DNA of 64,000 nucleotides, from the NCBI RefSeq assembly GCF_002803845.1, contig NZ_CP024985.1, positions 7,203,501-7,267,500 of the forward strand, in the 5' to 3' direction. A program made the translations under genes and the position numbers. Within the stretch, counting starts at the first letter, position 1. Every line of letters begins with the position of its first letter. The stretch comes from Streptomyces lavendulae subsp. lavendulae. Lineage in GTDB: Bacteria; Actinomycetota; Actinomycetes; Streptomycetales; Streptomycetaceae. Of the stretch, positions 42,605 to 50,627 are shown piece by piece. Under the pieces are notes generated by a model, which saw only the letters and a program-made list of their open reading frames with translations, had not been told where the DNA came from and ran no database searches.

Positions 42605-43375
42605 TCAGCCCGCCGGGACGGCCGCCTCGCGGTAGAGCTCCAGGGCCTGGTCGCCCATCACCGCGCTGTAGGAGACCTCCGGGACGGAGCCGCCCTCCTC
42701 GTAGCCGCCGAGGACCCCCGCCAGCGCGCCGTCCGCCAGCCAGGGGCTGCCGCTGGTGCCGCCGCTCAGATCGGGGCATTCGACGCGCCGCTGGGTCTCG
42801 GACAACAGGCTGGTGGCGTTGGAGCAGCGCAGCGGGGCGTCCAGCGTGCTGGGGTAGCCGAGGACCGTCACCGTCACGTCGTCGGGCTGCTCGGTGGCGA
42901 CCGGGAAACCGCCGACGATGTCCTCGATCTGCGCCCCGTCCAGCGGTGCGAGCGTCGCGAAGGCGATGTCGTCGTCGGGGTCCTTGCGGTCCGTCCAGTC
43001 CCCGGCCACGTTCACACCGGTCAGCCGCCACACCCCGTACGGGGCCTTCCCGTCCCGGTAGCCCGGGGCGAACACGGTGGTGTCCGGGTGGTCGAGGCAG
43101 TGCGCGGCCGTGGCGATCACGTCGCGGTCGGCGCTGTGTACCACGGCGGCGGTGCAGAAGTGCCCGCCGTCGAGGCCGCCCGCGAACAGCGCGCCCACCC
43201 GGGCCACCGTCGCGTCGGGCAGGGCGGCGGCGGTGACGCCGAGCGGGGGCACGGCCGCGGCGCTCGGCATGTCCACGCTCAGCAGGGCGGCCATCGCGGC
43301 CACCGCGAGCAGGATCCGGGACGCCCGCCGGGCGCGGGGGCGGCCGGCCTGTCGGAGGAGGATGCGCTGGATCAT
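42605..43375 (-). CDS. Secreted trypsin-like serine protease
   Basis: This 256-residue protein begins with a twin-arginine-containing basic stretch and a hydrophobic signal (ILLAVAAMAALLSVDMPSAAA). The catalytic triad is complete: His in VIATAAHCLD, Asp in DDDIAFATLAP and Ser in DLSGGTSGSPWLAD. Cys residues suggest disulfides, consistent with export. No propeptide domain is obvious beyond about residue 45. Its role could be extracellular nutrition or processing of surface proteins. It is convergent with the Nudix gene. Confidence 0.85.
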   Translation of the reverse strand: MIQRILLRQAGRPRARRASRILLAVAAMAALLSVDMPSAAAVPPLGVTAAALPDATVARVGALFAGGLDGGHFCTAAVVHSADRDVIATAAHCLDHPDTTVFAPGYRDGKAPYGVWRLTGVNVAGDWTDRKDPDDDIAFATLAPLDGAQIEDIVGGFPVATEQPDDVTVTVLGYPSTLDAPLRCSNATSLLSETQRRVECPDLSGGTSGSPWLADGALAGVLGGYEEGGSVPEVSYSAVMGDQALELYREAAVPAG

Positions 43376-43594
43376 GCACCGAGCCTCCCCGGGGAAACTG
43401 TGTCCGGAGCCCGGTGCTCCGTATGAATCCGCTGTGAATCACCCACGGGCTCCCCGGACGCCGTTCCCGGCTCCGCCGAGTCTATGGACGCCGCGGTGGG
43501 TTTCCGCACCGGCTGTTGTGCACCGCGGAGCGTGATCGCCGGGCCCGCCCGCCCCTAGCCTCGCCGCAGGAGCACGAACGAGGGGCGGTACCCG

Positions 43595-44884
43595 GTGAAC
43601 TGGCTCATCCACGACTACCGCGAGAGCGATCTCGCAGCGGTGGTCCACCTGATCGACACCACGGCGGAGCTCGGCCAGGAGTCCGTCTTCTCCCTCGCCG
43701 AGTGCATCAGCGCGCTCACCGACCGGCAGCCCTGTGTGGTCGCCGTCCACCAGGGCGTACCGATCGGCGCGGCCCTCGCCTGCGTGACCGGCGAGCGCGC
43801 CTGGGTGATGCGCCTCGCGATCGCCGCCGGCTGGCGCGGGCGGGGCCTGGCCAGCGCCCTGCTGGTCGAGCTGGAGCGGCGGCTGATCGCCGCCCGCGTC
43901 GGCCGGATCGCCTACGTCCTGCCCGAGGAGGACCTGCTCGGCGAGGGCCTGCTGAACGCGGGCTACACCCGCCAGCCCGCGGTCGCCTACTTCGAGAAGA
44001 CCGAGCCCCTGCACGGACCGGCCGCCGGCCTCCTCGACGACCTCGGCGGCCGGTTCCTCCAGAGCGACCTCTGGGACCGGGTCGCCGGCATGGAGAAGGA
44101 GAAGGACCTCATCGAGCGGCGCGTGGTGCTGCCGCTCGCCGAGCCGGAGCGGGCCGCCTCGCACGGGGTGCGGCCCCCGCGGGCCATCACCCTCTTCGGC
44201 CCGCCCGGCACCGGGAAGACCACCTTCGCCCGGGCCATCGCCTCCCGGCTGGGCTGGCCCTTCGTGGAACTGCTGCCCTCGCGCCTCGCCGACGAGGGCA
44301 ACCTGTCGGCCGCGCTGCGCGACGCCTTCGCCCGGATCGCCGAGCTGGAGCGGGTCCTCGTCTTCATCGACGAGGTCGAGGAGATCGCCCCCGTGCGCAC
44401 CGAGCCCGCGCAGCCCGGCGGGATCCACGGGGTGACCAACGAACTGCTCAAGCTGATACCCGGCTTCCGGGAGGGCGACGAGCGGCTGCTGGTCTGCGCC
44501 ACCAACTCCATCCGCTCCCTCGACCCGGCCTTCCTGCGGCCCGGCCGCTTCGACTACCTGATCCCGATCGGCACCCCCGACGCCGGGGCGCGCGCCGCGA
44601 TCTGGTCCCGCTACACGGCGGGCCGCGCGGGCGTGGACGTGGCGGCGCTGGTGGAGGCGAGCGAGCTGTTCACCCCCGCCGACATCGAGCACGCGGCCCG
44701 GATCGCGGCGCAGGTCTCCTTCGAACGGGACCTGGAGGCGGCGGTCGTGCGGGGTCTGGGGGCCACCCCGCCCGGGGCGACCACGGAGGACTACCTGGCG
44801 GCGGTCGCGCAGTGCCGTCCGACGGTCACCCCGGCGATGACGGGCGAGTTCCAGGCGGACATCGCCGCCCACGCCCGCTTCTGA
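43595..44884 (+). CDS. GNAT acetyltransferase / AAA+ ATPase fusion
   Basis: In this 429-residue protein residues 1-150 are a GNAT domain with VMRLAIAAGWRGRGLASALL, the acetyl-CoA pyrophosphate loop GWRGRGLA. Residues 175-420 are an AAA+ ATPase: Walker A LFGPPGTGKTTFARAI (about 200-215), Walker B VLVFIDEVEEI (about 252-262), sensor 1 VCATNSI and the RPGRFD arginine-finger region, as in FtsH-like or Cdc48-like proteins. An acetyltransferase directly joined to an AAA+ machine is unusual; the ATPase could remodel a target that the GNAT domain acetylates. GAGGGG lies 10 nt before GTG 43595. Confidence 0.75.
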   Translation: MNWLIHDYRESDLAAVVHLIDTTAELGQESVFSLAECISALTDRQPCVVAVHQGVPIGAALACVTGERAWVMRLAIAAGWRGRGLASALLVELERRLIAARVGRIAYVLPEEDLLGEGLLNAGYTRQPAVAYFEKTEPLHGPAAGLLDDLGGRFLQSDLWDRVAGMEKEKDLIERRVVLPLAEPERAASHGVRPPRAITLFGPPGTGKTTFARAIASRLGWPFVELLPSRLADEGNLSAALRDAFARIAELERVLVFIDEVEEIAPVRTEPAQPGGIHGVTNELLKLIPGFREGDERLLVCATNSIRSLDPAFLRPGRFDYLIPIGTPDAGARAAIWSRYTAGRAGVDVAALVEASELFTPADIEHAARIAAQVSFERDLEAAVVRGLGATPPGATTEDYLAAVAQCRPTVTPAMTGEFQADIAAHARF

Positions 44885-45255
44885 GTTCCGCCCTCCCCGG
44901 AGCCCCGTGCCCCGGGCGGGCGGATCCGCAGGGGCCGGGCCGCACCCCGCCCGGTACGCGAAACGGCCCGCAGCCACTCCCCAAAGCGGCTGCGGGCCTC
45001 CCGCGCGGACTCGGCATCCGTGCGGGACGGCCACGCTCCGGTTGGGGTGTCGCCGGCTGGAACGGCCGCCGGCCGGAACGCGGCACGCAGGGGTGCCTGT
45101 GGGCGTCCTGCACGCCCTCGTCTACGTCCACGAGTCAACCAGCGCAGCCCGGCCCCCCGCTTCGGCCGGACGGCCACCGCGACCCCGGCCGGAAGACCGA
45201 CCCGCACGGACCCTCACGGGCCGGGCCGTGGGCCGCGCCGTGATCCGGCTGCCCG
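44885..45255. other. 371-bp intergenic region with one hairpin, no gene seen
   Basis: This gap separates two convergent genes. It contains the hairpin at 44965-44998. The remainder is GC-rich with no convincing ORF, RNA gene or promoter. Confidence 0.5.
44965..44998. terminator. Bidirectional terminator, 11-bp stem
   Basis: GGCCCGCAGCC (44965-44975) pairs perfectly with GGCTGCGGGCC (44988-44998) over a 12-nt loop, about 80 nt after the GNAT-AAA stop and in the convergent gap. Confidence 0.65.
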
Positions 45256-45855
45256 CTACGGGCGGCAGCGGTACGTGAAGTCCGTCGCCGCGGACCGCGT
45301 GACGGGGGAGATCAGCTGGAGCTCGGCCCGCGCCGGGTAGCTGCCGGTCCCCCGGAACGTCCACAGCAGGTGCAGCGTGGCCTCCTTGCGCCCGCCCGGC
45401 ACCCGCTCCGTCAGCTCCTCCGAGCGCGTGCCGTCGCTGCGGACCCAGCGGTAGGTGAGGGTTCCGGGCCGCCCGTCGGTGCGTACGACGGCCACCACAT
45501 CGGCGGCCCGGTCGCAGCCGGGACCCGCCGGGTCGGTGCTGACCGCCAGGTCCCGGACGACGACACCGGGCCCGAACCGCTGCCAGCCCAGATACGCCAG
45601 CACCAGCGCGAGCACCACGGCGGCGAGGGCGTACCGCCGCCAGCCCCCTCCCCGGCGCCGGACCGGCGCCGCAGCGGCGGGCCCCAGGGGGAACGGCGCC
45701 GGCATCGCCGCCGTCACACCCGGCCCGAAGCGCAGCACGGAACCCTCGACCCGGTCGGGGGCGGCGTCCTCGGGAGTCGGCGGCCCGGTGAACCAGTGGC
45801 TGCCGAGGACGGTGGCGCTGTAGTCGTCGCCGTGCGGGGCGCGGGGATCGCTCAT
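45256..45855 (-). CDS. Small membrane protein coupled to the Ser/Thr kinase, unknown function
   Basis: This 199-residue protein has a cytoplasmic N-terminal region, one membrane segment (YALAAVVLALVLAYLGW, about residues 75-91) and an extracytoplasmic domain with RYWVRSDGTRSEELTERV-like strands (TLTYRWVRSDGTRSEEL) and LLWTFRGTGSYPARAELQL. Its ATG overlaps the kinase stop (ATGA), so translation is coupled. The exterior domain resembles the C-terminal region of the kinase in style (both read like short beta-sandwiches). It may be a partner of the kinase's sensor. Confidence 0.6.
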   Translation of the reverse strand: MSDPRAPHGDDYSATVLGSHWFTGPPTPEDAAPDRVEGSVLRFGPGVTAAMPAPFPLGPAAAAPVRRRGGGWRRYALAAVVLALVLAYLGWQRFGPGVVVRDLAVSTDPAGPGCDRAADVVAVVRTDGRPGTLTYRWVRSDGTRSEELTERVPGGRKEATLHLLWTFRGTGSYPARAELQLISPVTRSAATDFTYRCRP

Positions 45856-47483
45856 CGCGGGGGCTCCTGGTCCTGGCAGCGCAGCAGCGGCTTCGAGTCG
45901 GATGCCGCACCGTTCCCGGCGGCCGGCTTGGTGGTGACGCGGACGCCGCCGTAGCAGCCGTACCCCCGCGGGAAGGTGTGGGAGCGCACCACGGGGGCCG
46001 CGGAGCCGGCCTCGACGACGAAGGTGTCGGTGCCGTCGGGCACCGTGTAGGCCCCCTGGGCGGAGCCCAGGTACCACTGCAGGACCACCGTGACGGTCCC
46101 CTTCCCCACCGCGGTCACGGAGACGGCGGCGTCGGTCCGGTAGACCCCCGCCTTGAGGGAGACGTCCACGGCGCTCACCCGCAGGGTGGGGGTCGGCGTG
46201 GGCGTCGGCGTCGGGGACCAGGACACGGTCGGCTTCCCCGTCGGGGTCGGCGAAGGGCTCGGGCTCGCCGAGGGGGAGGCCGTCGGCGTCGGGGACCACG
46301 AGGGGCTCGGCGCGGCCGACGGCCCGGGGGACCCGCCGGGGGAGGCGGAGGCGGAGACGGAGCCCGACGGGGACGCGGACGGACCCGGGGCGGGCGGCGC
46401 GGACCCGGGCGGGGCCGCGCTCGTGGTGGCGAGGGCGCTCAGCGCCGACGCCCCGTCGGGGGCGGCGCCGACGGCGTCGGTGGTCAGCACCAGCGCCGCC
46501 CCCAGGACCAGGGCCAGCCCGGCCGCGAACCAGCCGGTCCGCCCCGGGGCCCAGCCGGCGCCCTGCCCGATCGAGGTCGTGGCCACCGCGGTGGTGCCCG
46601 CCGCGGTGGCGCCCGCCGAGGGGAACAGCAGCGGCAGCAGGGCGGCCAGCGCGGCGAGCTTGCGCTGCCCGCGCTCCTCCCAGCCCGGCCCGTACGCGGT
46701 CAGCGCCAGCTCCTCCAGCTCCGCGACGAAGGCCTCGGCGTTCTCCGGCCGCTGGTCCGGCCGCTTGGCCAGACCGCGCCGGATCAGCGGACGCACCGGC
46801 TCCGGGGCCTCCGTCTCCGGTACCGGAGCCTCGATGTGCTGGACGGCGAGCTCCGCGAAGTTCGTCCCGTCGTACGGCTTGCGCCCGGTCAGGAACTCGA
46901 AGAAGGTCGCGGTGGCCGCGTACACGTCGGCGGCCGGCGAGGCGGGTTCGCCCTGCCACTGTTCGGGCGCCATGTAGGCGGGGGTGCCGGCCACGCCCGG
47001 GGTGGTGCCGCGGCCCGTCGCGATCCCGAAGTCGACCAGCTTCGAGGAACCGTCCGGGGCGACCAGTACGTTCTCCGGCTTGTAGTCCCGGTGGACCACG
47101 CCCGCCCGGTGGGCCGCGGCCAGCCCCAGCAGGGAGCCCTTCAGCACGACCAGGGCCGCCTCGGGCTCCGCCCGCCCGGACTCCCTGAGCACCGCGCGCA
47201 GCGAGATCCCGTCGACCAGCTCCATCACGATCGCGGCGCCGCCCGGCGCCTCGACGTACTCGTAGAGGCCCACCACGTACGGGGAGCCGAGACCGCCGAG
47301 CAGCCGCGCCTCCGCCCGGAACTCCCGGACGAAGGCCGGGTCCCGGCGCAGCCGCTCCGACAGGTACTTCACCGCGACCGCCGTGCCCGTGGCCGCGTGC
47401 ACCGCGAGCACCACCCGGCCGCTGGCGCCCGCACCGAGCTCACGGACCTCGCTGTAGCCGGGCACCGTCCAGCCGTTGTCCAT
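45852..47483 (-). CDS. Membrane-bound Ser/Thr protein kinase with exterior sensor domain
   Basis: This 543-residue protein has a kinase domain at residues 10-265: LGAGASGRVVLAVHA (glycine loop), AVKYLSE (Lys), VVHRDYKPENVLV (catalytic loop, with Tyr in place of the more usual Leu/Val/Ile after HRD), DFGIA and APEQWQGEPASPAADVYA. A membrane segment follows at about 314-335. The exterior part has a Ser/Pro/Thr-rich linker (360-430) and a compact C-terminal domain (about 435-543) with two cysteines. The kinase is probably a sensor of an extracellular cue. The following small membrane gene overlaps it, so both make one operon. Confidence 0.85.
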   Translation of the reverse strand: MDNGWTVPGYSEVRELGAGASGRVVLAVHAATGTAVAVKYLSERLRRDPAFVREFRAEARLLGGLGSPYVVGLYEYVEAPGGAAIVMELVDGISLRAVLRESGRAEPEAALVVLKGSLLGLAAAHRAGVVHRDYKPENVLVAPDGSSKLVDFGIATGRGTTPGVAGTPAYMAPEQWQGEPASPAADVYAATATFFEFLTGRKPYDGTNFAELAVQHIEAPVPETEAPEPVRPLIRRGLAKRPDQRPENAEAFVAELEELALTAYGPGWEERGQRKLAALAALLPLLFPSAGATAAGTTAVATTSIGQGAGWAPGRTGWFAAGLALVLGAALVLTTDAVGAAPDGASALSALATTSAAPPGSAPPAPGPSASPSGSVSASASPGGSPGPSAAPSPSWSPTPTASPSASPSPSPTPTGKPTVSWSPTPTPTPTPTLRVSAVDVSLKAGVYRTDAAVSVTAVGKGTVTVVLQWYLGSAQGAYTVPDGTDTFVVEAGSAAPVVRSHTFPRGYGCYGGVRVTTKPAAGNGAASDSKPLLRCQDQEPPR

Positions 47484-47623
47484 CGTCCGCCCCCGTCCGT
47501 GGCGTCACCGGCCTCCGAGGGGCCGGCCGGTCGTCCCCCGACCGGCACCCTCCAGGACACGGTTTCCGCCACGGCCGGTTCCCAACCCCGCGACGTGTCC
47601 AGGACCCGGACGCCCGGTACGGG

Positions 47624-48880
47624 TCAGGCGGCGGCCGAGACCGCGCCGATCATGGTGTGCAGCCGGTCGGCGGCGGCCCGCCCGAAGGCCGGGTCGTTGA
47701 TGTGGGTGGCGTAGTCGTAGAGGCGGGCGGCGCTCCCGCGCAGCCCCTCGCGCAGCGTCGAGAACAGGGCCCCGTCCGCACGGGGGTCGTGGTACGGGCC
47801 GCCCGGCGCGCCGAGCGCGGACAGCCCGCGCAGGGGCAGGCAGACCGCCGTCGGCCCCGTCGACGCGCGCAGCTTCGCCGCGACCCGGCGGCCGAGCTCC
47901 GCGCATTCGGACTCGGTCGTACGGATCACCGTGATCGAGGGGTTGTGGATGCGGATCCTGCGGTAGCGGGCCCGTTCGGGCAGGGTCTCCAGCGGCCCGA
48001 ACTTCACCATGTCCAGCGCGCCCAGGCTCACCACCTGCGGGATCCCCGCCCGCCCGGCGGCGCTGAGCCGGTCGGGCCCCGCCGTGAGGATGCCGCCGCA
48101 CAGGTCGTCGGCGAGCTCGCCCAGGGTCAGGTCCAGCACCCCGGCGAAGATCCCCTGCCCGGCCAGGGTCTCCAGCGTCCGTCCGCCCGTACCGCTGGAG
48201 TGGAAGACCAGTACCTCGTAGCCCAGTTCGGTCAGCCGCTCGCGGGCCGCGTCCACACCGGTCGTGGTCACCCCCGCCATGCTCGCCGCGACCAGCGGCC
48301 GGGCGCCCGCCCCCAGCCGCGCCGGGCGGCGCAGCTCCAAGGAGGCGCGCTGGAACGCCTTGGCCATCCCGGCGACCGCCTCCGCGGCGTTCGCCAGCAC
48401 CGGCGCCGAGATGCTGTTGATCCCGGCGATGTCCACCACGCTGTACATCATCGTGATGTCCGCGGACCCGACGTACGGGGCCACGTCCCCTGACGCCATC
48501 GAGGAGACCATCAGCTTCGGCACGCCCAGCGGCAGCGCCCGCATGGCGCGCGTCGCGATCGAGGTGCCCCCGCTGCCCCCGATCGCGAGCACCCCGTGCA
48601 GCCGCCCCTCGGCGTGCAGGCGCGTGAGGGCGGCCTCGGCACCCCGCGCCATCGTGGTCACGGCCGCGCCCCGGTCGGCGGCGGCCCGCAGGTCGGACAG
48701 TTCCGTGCCCGCCGCCCGGGCCACCGCTTCGTTCGGCACGTCCGCGTCCACCCGGGGCTCTCCCATGATCCCCGTGTCGACCAGTACCACCTCGACGCCG
48801 GCGCGCAGCAGCCTCTCGCGCAGCCAGCCGTACTCGACACCCTTGGTGTCCAGGGTTCCCACCAGCACGACGCTCGTCAT
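47624..48880 (-). CDS. Tm-1-like (UPF0261) ATP-binding protein
   Basis: This 418-residue protein matches the Tm-1-like family: TSVVLVGTLDTKGVEYGWLRERL at the N-terminus, LAIGGSGGTSIATRAMRALPLGVPKLMVSSMASGD (about 108-142), a central MAGVTTTGVDAARERL and GALDMVKFGPLE. Plant Tm-1 inhibits tobamovirus replication, whereas bacterial members are usually enzymes of unclear function. ATG 48880 appears leaderless: a TTGCCA and GACATT promoter lies 6 nt upstream with an 18-nt spacer. It is monocistronic on its own promoter. Confidence 0.8.
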   Translation of the reverse strand: MTSVVLVGTLDTKGVEYGWLRERLLRAGVEVVLVDTGIMGEPRVDADVPNEAVARAAGTELSDLRAAADRGAAVTTMARGAEAALTRLHAEGRLHGVLAIGGSGGTSIATRAMRALPLGVPKLMVSSMASGDVAPYVGSADITMMYSVVDIAGINSISAPVLANAAEAVAGMAKAFQRASLELRRPARLGAGARPLVAASMAGVTTTGVDAARERLTELGYEVLVFHSSGTGGRTLETLAGQGIFAGVLDLTLGELADDLCGGILTAGPDRLSAAGRAGIPQVVSLGALDMVKFGPLETLPERARYRRIRIHNPSITVIRTTESECAELGRRVAAKLRASTGPTAVCLPLRGLSALGAPGGPYHDPRADGALFSTLREGLRGSAARLYDYATHINDPAFGRAAADRLHTMIGAVSAAA

Positions 48881-48886
48881 ATGTGC

Positions 48887-48916
48887 AATGTCCACGCAGG
48901 TGGGGTTTATTGGCAA
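48887..48916 (-). promoter_or_regulatory. Promoter of the Tm-1-like gene, leaderless
   Basis: On the minus strand TTGCCA (48916-48911) and GACATT (48892-48887) are 18 nt apart. The -10 box is 6 nt before the ATG at 48880, giving a leaderless mRNA. Confidence 0.5.
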
Positions 48917-48928
48917 GTAAAGGTCGAG

Positions 48929-49408
48929 TCAACCCTCCAGGAGCACCAACAGGCGCTCCAGAAACGGAATTTGAGGAACCATCAGCTTGTTTCGCGCCAT
49001 CGGTGGAGCGAACCAGGCCACCCGGTCCAACTCGGGGAACTCCCTCTCCTGCCCGGAGTGCGGGGGCCATTCCATCGTGAACGTCCCGGGCACCATCAGC
49101 GCCGGATCGAGGTCCGCCTCGACCGCCCAGATGGTCACCAGCTTCCCGCTCGTCAGCCGCACCTCGCCGAGCGGCAGGTAGTCGCCCTCCGGCGGCGCCA
49201 GCCCGAGCTCCTCCGTGAACTCGCGGCGGGCCGCGTCCCGGGGCGCCTCGTCCGGCCCGTACTCGCCCTTGGGGATCGCCCAGCCGCCGGCGTCCCGCCC
49301 CGCCCACAGGGGACCGCCCATATGGCCGAGCAGGACCTCCACGCCGCCGCCGGTACGGCGGAACAGCAGCAGGCCGGCGCTGCGCTTGTGCCTCTTCGGC
49401 TCCGTCAT
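48929..49408 (-). CDS. Nudix hydrolase
   Basis: This 159-residue protein has a complete Nudix box: GEYGPDEAPRDAARREFTEE followed by LGL (about residues 49-71). The N-terminus reads RSAGLLLFRRTGGGVEVLLGHMGG and the C-terminal helix ends with LERLLVLLEG. The domain resembles the ADP-ribose or (d)NTP cleaving group; the substrate is unassigned. The gene is 48 bp upstream of the Tm-1-like start and 30 bp downstream of the CDF transporter stop, on the same strand. Confidence 0.85.
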   Translation of the reverse strand: MTEPKRHKRSAGLLLFRRTGGGVEVLLGHMGGPLWAGRDAGGWAIPKGEYGPDEAPRDAARREFTEELGLAPPEGDYLPLGEVRLTSGKLVTIWAVEADLDPALMVPGTFTMEWPPHSGQEREFPELDRVAWFAPPMARNKLMVPQIPFLERLLVLLEG

Positions 49409-49438
49409 GGGTTCATGTATGCCCCGCCGGCCGGCCCC

Positions 49439-50467
49439 TCAGTGCGCGTGCGGGCCCTCGCGGTGGACCGGGCCGTGCGCGTCGGCGCAGTGCGGGTCAC
49501 GGCCGCCCGGCTCCTCGCCCGCCCGGCCGACCGACAGCAGCGCCTCCTGGACGTGGTCCACCTGGAGCGTGGTGTGAGTGATCCCGTACTCCTTCTCCAG
49601 CATCCGCTCCAGCTCCCGGCGCACCGCGTGGCAGTCGCCCTCCGGCGCCACCAGCACGTGCGCGGACAGTGCGGCCTGCCCCGAGGTGATCGTCCAGATG
49701 TGCAGGTCGTGCACCTCCGTCACCGGCGGGTGCCCGACGAGACGGTCCCCGACCGCGTCGGGGTCCAGGTGCGCGGGGGCCGCCTCCAGGAAGATCCGCC
49801 CCGACTCGCGCACCAGCCCGTAGCCCGCCTTCACCATCAGCACCACGACCACGAGCGTGGCGATCGCGTCCGCCTGGACGAAGCCGGTGGTGAGCACGAT
49901 CAGGCCGGCCACGGCCGTCCCGATGAAGGCGAACAGGTCGTTCAGGATGTGCTGGTAGGCGCCCTCCACGGCCAGCGAGGACCGGTTCGCCCGCGAGATG
50001 CACCAGGCCGCCCCCACGTTGACGACGATGCCGGCCAGCGCCGTCACCAGCACCAGACCGCCCTCCACCTGCGGTGGGTCGATCAGCCGCCGGACCGCCT
50101 CGTACGCCAGCCAGAGCGCCAGCAGCAGCAGGGTCAGCCCGTTGGCCTGGGCGGAGAGGATCTCGGCCCGCTTGAGGCCGAACGTGAAACCACCGCGCGC
50201 CGGGCGCGCCGCCAGCCGCATCGCGATCAGCGCGAGGACGATCGAGACGGCGTCGGTCAGCATGTGCGCCGCGTCGGAGATCAGGGCCAGGGACTGGGCC
50301 ATCACGCCGATGACCACCTCGACGGCCATGAACCCGCCGATCAGCGCGAGCGCGATCGCCAGCCAGCGGCGGTCCGCGTCCGGGTCGACCCCGTGACTGT
50401 GCCCGGCGTGCCCGTGGCCGTGGTCGGGCCCCTCGTCGTGGTCGTGCGCGTGGTCGTGCCCGGTCAT
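49439..50467 (-). CDS. Cation diffusion facilitator (CzcD/ZitB-like) metal transporter
   Basis: This 342-residue protein has an N-terminal His/Asp-rich stretch (GHDHAHDHDEG, HGHGHAGHSHG), six membrane segments, metal-site residues in ALISDAAHMLTDA (TM2) and AYQHILNDLFAF (TM5), and a cytoplasmic C-terminal domain with VTEVHDLHIWTITSG followed by a His-rich tail. It exports zinc or a related divalent cation by proton antiport. A GGGGGA site precedes ATG 50467. It is divergent from the FHA-ABC gene, and the downstream Nudix gene may share its mRNA. Confidence 0.9.
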   Translation of the reverse strand: MTGHDHAHDHDEGPDHGHGHAGHSHGVDPDADRRWLAIALALIGGFMAVEVVIGVMAQSLALISDAAHMLTDAVSIVLALIAMRLAARPARGGFTFGLKRAEILSAQANGLTLLLLALWLAYEAVRRLIDPPQVEGGLVLVTALAGIVVNVGAAWCISRANRSSLAVEGAYQHILNDLFAFIGTAVAGLIVLTTGFVQADAIATLVVVVLMVKAGYGLVRESGRIFLEAAPAHLDPDAVGDRLVGHPPVTEVHDLHIWTITSGQAALSAHVLVAPEGDCHAVRRELERMLEKEYGITHTTLQVDHVQEALLSVGRAGEEPGGRDPHCADAHGPVHREGPHAH

Positions 50468-50627
50468 GGCGTCCCCCGTTTGTTCGGTTCCGACGCGTGA
50501 AGTGAAGCGCACCTCGGCGGGATCGGCAAAGGCTGCAACGGGGACCGTTGTCATTCTCCATAAGACCCCTCTGACCTGCGACGATGCTGCCCGCGCCGGG
50601 ACCGGCCGATCGTGGGAAGATCTGTGC

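Noticed and set aside
44885..45255. Possible small gene or RNA gene in the convergent gap
   Set aside because: Available frames have shadow-like composition and no ribosome sites; only the terminator hairpin is supported.
47624..48880. Antiviral role for the Tm-1-like protein
   Set aside because: Antiviral activity is known for the plant protein against tobamoviruses; nothing in the bacterial sequence or neighbourhood supports phage defence.
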